Of a stretch of 64,000 nt of DNA, positions 57,343-64,000 are shown piece after piece. The notes beneath the pieces were generated by a model that saw only the letters and a program-made list of their open reading frames with translations, had not been told where the DNA came from and made no database searches. Source of the stretch: Sorangium cellulosum So0157-2. GTDB taxonomy: Bacteria; Myxococcota_A; Polyangia; Polyangiales; Polyangiaceae. The first letter of the stretch is position 1, and each line of letters begins with the position of its first letter. Position numbers and translations under genes: made by a program. Where the stretch lies: the NCBI RefSeq assembly GCF_000418325.1, contig NC_021658.1, positions 4,389,501 to 4,453,500 of the forward strand. Direction: 5' to 3'.

Positions 57343-59513
57343 GCGACGCGCTCGATGTAAACGAGTTCGTCGCCGGCTACCTCGTCGAGGTGGAAGAGCA
57401 CCTCTCCGCGTCGACCGCGAACCTGCTCGCCGCCGAGGCGGCCCTCCGCGCCGGCGAGTCGAACCCGCGGGCGGTGCGCGAGCTCTTCCGCTCTCTGCAC
57501 ACCATCAAGGGCCTCTCCGCCATGGTCGGCGTGGAGCCGATCGTGGACATCGCCCACGGGATGGAGACCGTGCTCCGGGCGGTGGACAGGGCCGCCGGCA
57601 GCCTCTCCGCGACGTCGATCGAGGTGCTGCTCCGCGGGCTCCGGGCCATCGAGGAGCGGACCCGCGCCCTCGCCGGGAAGCAGCCGGTGCCGCCCGCGGC
57701 GCCCGCGCTGCTCGACGCGCTCTCCGCGCTCGATCTCGCCGCCGCGCCGTCCCCGCCCGCGCCGACGATCAGCGCCGACCCCGAGATCCTCGCGAAGCTC
57801 GGGCCCGGCGAGCGGGTGCAGCTCGCGCAGGGCGTGGCCGCCGGTCGGCGCGCGCTGCGGGTCGATTTCGTCCCGTCGCCGGCGCGCACGGCCGAGGGGA
57901 TGAACATCACGACCGTCCGCGAGCGCGTCGGCAAGCTCGCCGAGATCGTCAAGGTCGTCCCGCTCTCGGTGCCGGCCAGCGACAGGGCGCCGGGCGGCAT
58001 CGCCTTCGCGCTCCTCGTGCTCACGAGCGCGCCCGACGAGGAGATCGCGCGGGCCGCGGGCGCCGACGGCGTCCGCCCGCTCACGGTGGCGCCGCCCGTC
58101 GCGCTGGCCGTCGCGGCCCTCGCCGAGGCCGAGCCGGAGGAGCCGGCGGACCGGGAGCCCCAGCTCCGCGGCGTGGTGCGCGTCGAGGTGGCGCGCCTCG
58201 ACGACGCGCTCGACAAGCTGTCGGCGCTCGTCGTCACGCGGTTCCGGCTCGCCCGGGCGGCCGCCGATCTGCGCGCCCGCGGGGTGGACGTCCGCGACCT
58301 GTCGGAGATCCTGCGCGAGCACGACCGCCAGCTGCGCGACCTCCGCGGGGCCATCATGCGCGCGCGCATGATCTCGGTGACGGAGCTCCTCGAGCGCGTG
58401 CCGCTCGTCGTCCGCGGCCTCGGCCGCGCGACGGGCAAGCAGGTGCGGATCGAGATCGACGCGGGCAAGGCGGAGCTCGACAAGGCGGTCGCGGAGCGCA
58501 TCTTCCCGGCGATCGTGCACCTGCTCCGCAACGCGGTCGATCACGCGATCGAGCCGCCCGCGGAGCGGCGGCGGCTGGGCAAGCCCGAGGAGGGCGTCGT
58601 CCGGGTCTCCTGCTTCGAGCGCTCCAACAACCAGCTCGAGCTCAGCGTCGCCGACGACGGGCGGGGCATCGACCGCGCGCTCGTCGCGGCGCGGGCCGGC
58701 CGCCCCGCGCCGGACGGCGACGCGGCGCTGCTCGACCTCATCACGCTGCCCGGGCTGTCGACGCTCGACCAGGCGACGAAGACCAGCGGCCGCGGGCTCG
58801 GGATGGACATCGTGCGGCGCATCGCCGTGGAGCAGCTCGGCGGCGAGCTCTCCGTGAGCACGGCGCGCGGCGCCGGCACCACCTTCACCCTCCGGATCCC
58901 GCTCACGTTGACCATCGTGGACGCCTTCTCCTTCCTGTGCGGGGACCAGCCGTTCGTGACGCCCGTCGCGGGCGTGGAGGAAGTCATGGAGATCGACGCG
59001 GCCCGCATCTTCCGCGGCCCGGCGCCGGGCCGCGCCCGGGGCGGTGCGGAGCTGCCGGCCCTGGGCCCCGCCCGAGGTGCTGCAGAGCTGCCAGCCCTGG
59101 GCCCGGCCCGGGGCGGTACGGAGCTGCCAGCCGCGGGCCGCGCCCGGGGCGGTACGGAGCTGCCAGCCCCGGGCCGCGCCCGGGGCGGTACAGAGTTGAT
59201 CGAGCGGCGCGGCGAGGTCGTGCCCCTCGTCGACCTCGGCGCGATCTTCGAGCTCGGGACCTCGTCGGCGACCAGGGCGCTCGTCGTGCGGCGCAACGGC
59301 GCGCCCTTCGCGTTCGGCGTGACCCGCGTGCTCGGCCAGCAGGAGGTGGTCGTGCGGCCGCTCGAGGACCCGCTCGTCAAGGTGCCGGGCGTGTCCGGCT
59401 CGACCGATCTCGGCGACGGCCGCCCCACGCTCGTCCTCGACCTCGTGAGCCTCAGCGGGCGGCTCTCCGCCGGCCAGGGCGGCCGCGCGGGCCTGGTCCG
59501 GGTGGCCTCATGA
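57339..59513 (+). CDS. cheA: Chemosensory histidine kinase CheA, with repeat insertion in its CheW-like domain
   Basis: A 724-residue kinase. The N-terminal HPt domain has LFRSLHTIKGLSAM (phospho-His54). No clear CheY-binding P2 domain is seen; the linker (about 110-270) carries a region of unclear fold. The dimerisation segment has ALDKLSALVVTRFRLARAAA. The ATPase domain holds LLRNAVDHAIEPP (N box), ADDGRGID (G1) and TSGRGLGMDIVRRIA (G2). The CheW-like domain (about 535-724) is split by four to five copies of a 12-residue unit (GPARGGTELPAA type), placed between FVTPVAGVEEVMEIDAARIF and IERRGEVVPLVDLG. Start and stop overlap the neighbours by ATGA. It phosphorylates the receiver encoded just upstream. 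Confidence 0.95.
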   Translation: MSDALDVNEFVAGYLVEVEEHLSASTANLLAAEAALRAGESNPRAVRELFRSLHTIKGLSAMVGVEPIVDIAHGMETVLRAVDRAAGSLSATSIEVLLRGLRAIEERTRALAGKQPVPPAAPALLDALSALDLAAAPSPPAPTISADPEILAKLGPGERVQLAQGVAAGRRALRVDFVPSPARTAEGMNITTVRERVGKLAEIVKVVPLSVPASDRAPGGIAFALLVLTSAPDEEIARAAGADGVRPLTVAPPVALAVAALAEAEPEEPADREPQLRGVVRVEVARLDDALDKLSALVVTRFRLARAAADLRARGVDVRDLSEILREHDRQLRDLRGAIMRARMISVTELLERVPLVVRGLGRATGKQVRIEIDAGKAELDKAVAERIFPAIVHLLRNAVDHAIEPPAERRRLGKPEEGVVRVSCFERSNNQLELSVADDGRGIDRALVAARAGRPAPDGDAALLDLITLPGLSTLDQATKTSGRGLGMDIVRRIAVEQLGGELSVSTARGAGTTFTLRIPLTLTIVDAFSFLCGDQPFVTPVAGVEEVMEIDAARIFRGPAPGRARGGAELPALGPARGAAELPALGPARGGTELPAAGRARGGTELPAPGRARGGTELIERRGEVVPLVDLGAIFELGTSSATRALVVRRNGAPFAFGVTRVLGQQEVVVRPLEDPLVKVPGVSGSTDLGDGRPTLVLDLVSLSGRLSAGQGGRAGLVRVAS
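59020..59196 (+). repeat. 36-bp tandem repeats inside cheA
   Basis: Four full units and a partial one, each about 36 bp and containing GCCCGGGGCGGTACGGAGCT or close variants, encode GRARGGTELPAP-type 12-mers. Copies differ by only a few bases, so the array looks recent. Confidence 0.85.
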
Positions 59514-59947
59514 GCGACCTGCACGTGGTCCTGAAGGTGGCGGACACCGAGTACGCGATCTCGGCGGCCGACGTGCTCCACATGGAGTCGTTCACCGGCG
59601 CGACCCGGGTGCCGGGCACGCGGCCGTACGTCGGCGGCCTCATCCAGATCCGCGGCCGCGTCGTGCCGGTCGTGGATCTGCGCGCCCGGTTCGGGCTCCC
59701 CACCGTGGAGCCCACGCTCGACTCGCGCGTCATCGTCGTCCAGCGCGGCGGCCGCACCGTGGGCCTCCTCGTGGACAGCGCGCGGGAGGTCGTCAACATC
59801 GCCGCCGACGACCTGCGGGCGCCCCCCGAGGTCATGGCGGAGGAGAGCGCCGGGTTCGTGAGGGCGGTCGCGAAGCTCGGGAAGCGGCTCGTCATGCTCG
59901 TCGACGTCGGCAGGATCATCGGTGAGGAGCAGGAACATGGCAGTTGA
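59510..59947 (+). CDS. cheW: Chemosensory adaptor CheW
   Basis: A 145-residue single CheW domain (MSDLHVVLKVADTEYAISAA, TRVPGTRPYVGGLIQIRGRV, VPVVDLRARFGLP, VIVVQRGGRTVGLLVDSARE, LGKRLVMLVDVGRII). It links CheA to the receptor encoded next. The ATG overlaps the CheA stop (ATGA), and the stop lies 11 bases inside the receptor gene. Nothing unusual in length or motif. Confidence 0.95.
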   Translation: MSDLHVVLKVADTEYAISAADVLHMESFTGATRVPGTRPYVGGLIQIRGRVVPVVDLRARFGLPTVEPTLDSRVIVVQRGGRTVGLLVDSAREVVNIAADDLRAPPEVMAEESAGFVRAVAKLGKRLVMLVDVGRIIGEEQEHGS

Positions 59948-62471
59948 TGCAATCGCGGACATCGACAGCGCGCTCGCGCGGGCAGAGCAGACCGAGCGCT
60001 CGCTCCGTCAGGCGATCACGGCCGTGGCCGGCGTCGAGCAGGCGGCCGCGCGGCTGGCCGCCGCCGGCGCGGAGCACGCCGCCGCCGGCAGGCAGCAGGG
60101 CGCCGCGGCGGGCGGGCTCGCGGGCGAGATCGAGGAGGCGGCGGCCGCGGCGCAGGCGCTCGCGCGGTCGGGGCAGCGCATCAGCGACGCCGCCGCCGAG
60201 GTCGCGCAGGGCGCCGAGGGCACGACGAGCGGCCTCGGGACGCTCGCCCCCGCGCTCGCCGGCGTGAGGGGCGACACCGAGGCGCTCGCCGGCTCCGCGG
60301 AGACGACCGCGGCGGCGCTCGAGGAGATCGCCCGCTCGGTGAAGTCGGTGAGCGCCAACGCCGAGGAGCTCGCGTCCTCGAGCGAGGAGCTCCTCAGCTC
60401 CGTCTCGGTGACGAGCGGGGCCGCCGACGAGGCGGCGGCCCGCGGCGAGAGCAGCGCCGCGGCGCTCGAGCAGATCGGGGCCACGATCGAGGAGATGTCG
60501 AAGGGCATCGCGCGCATCTCGACCGACGCCCGGGGGTTCGGGTCGCAGGTCTCGACCATGGCCGGCGCCCTCGCGGGCGTGAGCGGCTCCCTCGATCGCG
60601 TCGCGCGCGACGCCACCGAGATGGCGAGTGCGGTCGAGGAGACCGCCGCGACCGCGGAGCAGATGGCGCGGTCGATCCGCGGGGTGGCGGAGAGCGCGAA
60701 GGCGCTCGACGCGAGCGCGTCGTCGACCGCGAGCACGATCACCGAGATCGCGAGCTCGGTCGAGGAGGTCGCGGCCACGGCCGAGAAGAACGCGGCGACC
60801 ATCGAGGCCAACGCGGTCGCCGCCGAGGAGCTCGCGCGGACAGCGCAGCAGGTCGCGCAGAGCGCCGACCAGATCAGCGGGCTCGCGTCCGGCAACGCCG
60901 CCGCCTCGTCGCAGGTCGAGGCCACCACGCGGCGGATCGTCTCCATCGTCGAGACCGCGCGCGCGACCGCCGAGCAGGGCGTCGCGACCGCGCGCCAGGG
61001 CGCGGAGACGGTGGGCAGGTCGATCGCGGGCCTCGGCAGCATCCGGCAGGCGATGGCCGACTCCGCGTCGGTCATGAAGGAGATGGGCAAGCGGGCCGAG
61101 GAGATCGGCGACATCGTCCAGACGATCAACCTGATCGCCGACCGCACGAACCTCCTCTCGCTCAACGCCAGCATCGAGGCCGCGCGGGCAGGGGAGCACG
61201 GCCGGGGCTTCGCCGTCGTCGCCGAGGAGATCCGGAACCTCGCGGACCGGGCCGCCGTCTCGAGCGCCGAGATCGCCAAGATCGTCCGCGCGCTCCAGGC
61301 GAGCGCCCGCGAGGCGGTGGCCGCCTCGACCGAGGGCGTGAAGGTCGCGGACGAGGGGACCCGGCTCGCGGGCGACGCCGACCGGGCGCTCGCGTCGATC
61401 CTCCAGGGCGTCGAGGAGCTCGGCCGCTCGATCCGCGACATCGACCGGGCGAACGCCGATCAGGTGCAGGCGGTGGGCTCTCTCACGCAGACCGCGGCGC
61501 GCATGAGCGAGGAGGGCGGGGCGATCGCGCGCTCGGCGGCCGAGCAGACCAAGGCGGTCCAGGCGCTCGCGCAGGGGAGCGCCGAGATGCGGCGCATGGC
61601 CCGGCAGACGAAGGAGGCGACCGCCGAGCAGGCGCGCGCGCTGCGCGACGCCGTGAAGCTGAACGGGCAGCTCACGTCGAGCGCCGAGCGCGTGTCGCGG
61701 GCGATGGAGGAGCAGGCGACGGGGGCGTCGCAGCTCGCGAAGGTCGCCGCGCAGATGCGCGCGCTGACGCATCAGACCAGCACCGCCATCATCGAGCAGA
61801 CCCGCGCCCTGGCCGGGGTCACGGCGCTCACGCAGGAGGCCGCGGGCGCGTCGCAGCGGATGGTCGCCGGTCTCGCGGAGCAGTCCGGCGGCGCGACCGA
61901 GGTCGCGCGCGCCATGGACGACATCCGGAAGATGTCCGCCCACTCGGCGCGGGGGATCGGCGAGCAGGCGCGGGCCGCGAAGCAGCTGGAGGCGTCCGCC
62001 CGGCAGGTCGCGCGGCTCGCGGGGGTGCCCGCCGCCACGGCGGACCAGAGCAAGGCGACGGCGTCCCTCGCGAAGGAGGGGGAGTCCGTGCGCCGGATCG
62101 CCAAGCAGACGGCGCGGGCGGTGGCCGATCAGGCCGAGTCCATCGCGGCGCTCGCGTCGGGCGCGACCCGGCAGGCGGCGTCGCTCCAGGGCGTCGTCAG
62201 GGCGGCCGCCGAGCTGTCGACCCGGAGCGAGCAGCACGCCGCGGCGCTCGCCCGCCTGCGCGAGCCGGTCCGGGAGGTCGCCGCCGCCGCGGCACGGCAG
62301 GCGAGGGACTCCGGCGCGGTCGCGGCCGACGCCGGCCACGTGCTCGACCAGGTCGGCCGGATCCGGCACGCGAGCGCCGAGCACGTGAACGCGGTCGCGG
62401 CGGTCGCCGCCGCGGTCGCGCAGCTCAGGGGGAACGGCAGCCACCCCCACGCCCCGCCGGAGACCGCGTGA
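59937..62471 (+). CDS. Soluble methyl-accepting chemotaxis protein
   Basis: An 844-residue, almost wholly coiled-coil Ala/Glu-rich protein with no transmembrane segment or recognisable sensor domain. The signalling hairpin tip is canonical: TINLIADRTNLLSLNASIEA then ARAGEHGRGFAVVAEEIRNL (near residue 411). Long helical arms extend on both sides; the C-terminal arm is unusually long (about 400 residues after the tip). Because it is cytoplasmic, it should sense an internal state or be driven through partner proteins, as FrzCD does in Myxococcus. The ATG at 59937 has GAGGAG seven bases upstream and overlaps cheW by 11 bases. Its stop overlaps the HEAT gene by GTGA. Confidence 0.93.
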   Translation: MAVDAIADIDSALARAEQTERSLRQAITAVAGVEQAAARLAAAGAEHAAAGRQQGAAAGGLAGEIEEAAAAAQALARSGQRISDAAAEVAQGAEGTTSGLGTLAPALAGVRGDTEALAGSAETTAAALEEIARSVKSVSANAEELASSSEELLSSVSVTSGAADEAAARGESSAAALEQIGATIEEMSKGIARISTDARGFGSQVSTMAGALAGVSGSLDRVARDATEMASAVEETAATAEQMARSIRGVAESAKALDASASSTASTITEIASSVEEVAATAEKNAATIEANAVAAEELARTAQQVAQSADQISGLASGNAAASSQVEATTRRIVSIVETARATAEQGVATARQGAETVGRSIAGLGSIRQAMADSASVMKEMGKRAEEIGDIVQTINLIADRTNLLSLNASIEAARAGEHGRGFAVVAEEIRNLADRAAVSSAEIAKIVRALQASAREAVAASTEGVKVADEGTRLAGDADRALASILQGVEELGRSIRDIDRANADQVQAVGSLTQTAARMSEEGGAIARSAAEQTKAVQALAQGSAEMRRMARQTKEATAEQARALRDAVKLNGQLTSSAERVSRAMEEQATGASQLAKVAAQMRALTHQTSTAIIEQTRALAGVTALTQEAAGASQRMVAGLAEQSGGATEVARAMDDIRKMSAHSARGIGEQARAAKQLEASARQVARLAGVPAATADQSKATASLAKEGESVRRIAKQTARAVADQAESIAALASGATRQAASLQGVVRAAAELSTRSEQHAAALARLREPVREVAAAAARQARDSGAVAADAGHVLDQVGRIRHASAEHVNAVAAVAAAVAQLRGNGSHPHAPPETA

Positions 62472-64000
62472 TCTCCCGTCGCCCCGCGCTCTCCGTCTCG
62501 GACGCGGAGCGGCAGCGCGTCGAGCAGGTGGACCGGCTCGCCGCCTCCGGGCCCGCGGGGGTGCCGGCGCTCATCGAGATGCTCGCGGATCCGAGCTGGA
62601 CCGTGCGGCGGTCCGTGGTCGCGTCGCTCGCCGCGCTCGGCGACGCGGCCGTGGGGCCGCTCTGCGCGTGCCTCTCCGCGCGGCGCGACAGCGAGGCGCG
62701 CATCGCCGCGAGCGTCGACGCGCTCGTCGCGTCGCTCGGCGACGTCGACGACCCCGTGCTCGCGCTGACGCGGGACCCTCGCCCCGCGGTCGTCGCCGAC
62801 GCGGCGCAGATCCTCGGGCGCCGCAGCAGCGCGAAGGCGGTCCCCCGGCTCGCGGAGCTCACGTCGCACGCCGACGACAACGTCGCGGTCGCCGCGATCG
62901 AGGCGCTCGGCCGGGTCGGCGGCCGATCGGCGGTCGACGCGCTCGTGAGCGCCGTCACGAGCGGCAACTTCTTCCGCGTCTTCCCGGCGATCGACGTGCT
63001 CGGCCGCAGCGGCGACCCGCGCGCGATCGGCCCGCTCTCGGCCCTCCTCGACGATCCGCGCTACCTCCTCGAGGCGGCGCGGGCGCTCGGCCGCACCGGC
63101 AGCCGGAGCGCCGTGGCGCCGCTGATGCGCCTGCTCGGGCGCCCGAGCGACGCGGTCGCGCGCGTCGCCGCGGTGGCGCTCGCCGAGCTGCGCGAGCGGT
63201 ACCGCGAGCGCTACGGCACGGCCGGGCCGATCGACGAGGCGCTCCGGGGCGAGGCGCCCGCGCCCGGCGCGGCGCGGCGGCTCTCGCAGAGCCTCGGCGG
63301 CGCGGATCCGGCCGAGCAGGTCCTCATCTGCAGCGTGCTCGGCGCGATCGGGGGCGAGGACGTCCTGCTCGATCTGACGCGCCTGCTCGACGCCGAGCCC
63401 CCCGTCGCGAGCGCCGCGGCGGAGGCGCTCTTCCAGCTCTCCCGGAGCGCCGACGCCCGGGTGCTCGCGGCGCTGCGCGACGGCGACAGCTCGCGCCGGC
63501 TCTTGCTCCTGCCGCTCGTCCGGAGCGCCGCGGCCGCGGGCGACGTGGAGCGCTGCCTCGCGGATCCGGACCCGGAGGTCCGCGCGGCGGCGTGCGACGC
63601 GCTGGCGCGGATCTCGGAGCCGAGCTCGGCGCGGGCGCTGTTCCGGCTGATCGACGACCCGAACCCCCGCGTCGTCCACGCCGCGACGACCGCGATCCAG
63701 TGCCTCGGCGGCCCCGACGTCGAGGCGCTCGCGATCGCCGCGGCCCGCGAGGGGACCCCGTCCGTGCGCCGGACGGCCCTGCGGATCCTCGCCTACTTCG
63801 CGTCCGCCTCGGCGCTGCCGCTCTTCCTCGACGGCGTCCGCGACCCCGACCTGCGGACGCGCGAGCGCGCGATCCACGGCCTCGCGTCCTTCGCGCAGCC
63901 GGAGGCGGTCGAGGCGCTCGCCGCGCTCGCGGCCGACGCGGCGGAGCGGGTCCGGGCGGTGGCGATGCGGGCGCTCGGGCAGTCGCAGCGGGCGCCGCGC
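62468..64000 (+). CDS. HEAT-repeat protein (3' truncated by window end)
   Basis: GTG at 62468 overlaps the receptor stop (GTGA), and the frame is open for 511 codons to the edge of the window. The product is built of HEAT/PBS-lyase-like helical repeats of about 30 residues: GVPALIEMLADPSWTVRRSV, ARPRLAELTSHADD-like units, AVDALVSAVTSGNFFRVFPA, AIGPLSALLDDPRYLLEAAR, AVAPLMRLLGRPSDAVARVA and more to the end. HEAT solenoids are protein-binding scaffolds. Similar proteins end chemosensory operons in other deltaproteobacteria. Its translational coupling to the receptor suggests it binds the receptor, CheA or an output target. No enzymatic motif is seen, and a C-terminal domain may lie beyond the window. 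Confidence 0.88.
   Translation, partial: MISRRPALSVSDAERQRVEQVDRLAASGPAGVPALIEMLADPSWTVRRSVVASLAALGDAAVGPLCACLSARRDSEARIAASVDALVASLGDVDDPVLALTRDPRPAVVADAAQILGRRSSAKAVPRLAELTSHADDNVAVAAIEALGRVGGRSAVDALVSAVTSGNFFRVFPAIDVLGRSGDPRAIGPLSALLDDPRYLLEAARALGRTGSRSAVAPLMRLLGRPSDAVARVAAVALAELRERYRERYGTAGPIDEALRGEAPAPGAARRLSQSLGGADPAEQVLICSVLGAIGGEDVLLDLTRLLDAEPPVASAAAEALFQLSRSADARVLAALRDGDSSRRLLLLPLVRSAAAAGDVERCLADPDPEVRAAACDALARISEPSSARALFRLIDDPNPRVVHAATTAIQCLGGPDVEALAIAAAREGTPSVRRTALRILAYFASASALPLFLDGVRDPDLRTRERAIHGLASFAQPEAVEALAALAADAAERVRAVAMRALGQSQRAPR

Noticed and set aside
59916..62450. 844-codon open frame on the minus strand
   Set aside because: Complement of the chemoreceptor gene; Arg/Leu/Asp filler with no motif.

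Overview
The window is very GC-rich DNA of myxobacterial type, most like Sorangium or another Polyangiales genome. This rests on the gene content rather than any alignment. There are many outer-surface lipoproteins with long Gly/Ser linkers, Myxococcus-type cysteine-rich repeats, a MYXO-CTERM-like C-terminal anchor, a PEGA-domain protein, hybrid histidine kinases, and a chemosensory operon that ends in a HEAT-repeat protein. Genes often start with GTG and are packed with 4-bp ATGA or GTGA overlaps.

Layout. 1-3.3 kb is DNA maintenance: the end of a ComM/YifB AAA ATPase, recA and ssb, each followed by a GC-rich hairpin. 4.1-9 kb holds small secreted or stress-type proteins (a possible papain-like secreted protein, a Gln/Gly-repeat protein, a DUF2383 ferritin-like protein, a short lipoprotein) and a membrane-attached calcineurin-like phosphoesterase, downstream of mfd (9.1-12.9 kb). 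13-15 kb is an island with one REP-associated tyrosine transposase (RAYT) bracketed by two clusters of a short repeat with a GACCGTGGTTGCG core. 15.3-18 kb has a three-gene operon (two NHL lipoproteins that look like halves of one propeller, plus an outer-membrane-type protein) divergent from a TetR regulator, with a perfect 17-bp palindrome between them.

18-35 kb is a large cell-surface block: a 1371-residue sialidase-like/DUF11 lipoprotein, a carboxypeptidase-regulatory-like lipoprotein, a frameshifted cysteine-rich lipoprotein, a PEGA / beta-propeller / thrombospondin type 3 operon, a FAD-Rieske oxidoreductase, an endonuclease/exonuclease/phosphatase lipoprotein, a second beta-propeller lipoprotein and a KGG-repeat stress protein. 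35.5-49 kb has a PAP2 membrane enzyme, an ABC-exporter remnant, a lipoprotein, a DUF4279-like protein, a P1 (DmpA-like) peptidase whose frame runs on through its neighbour, a three-subunit PaoABC-like molybdenum hydroxylase with a divergent LysR regulator, and a cytochrome P450 carrying an in-frame relic of a sugar-kinase start.

49-64 kb is signalling: a double-kinase hybrid sensor, a single-domain response regulator, a second hybrid kinase with two receiver domains, and a chemosensory operon (CheY-like receiver, CheA, CheW, soluble MCP, HEAT-repeat protein) whose genes overlap at every junction. It continues beyond the right edge.

The most unusual items are the RAYT with its repeat clusters, the 36-bp tandem expansion inside the CheW-like domain of CheA, the split NHL propeller under a likely TetR operator, and several decay products: the ABC exporter lacking its catalytic core, the kinase relic, the lipoprotein frameshift, and the peptidase frame running antisense through another gene.
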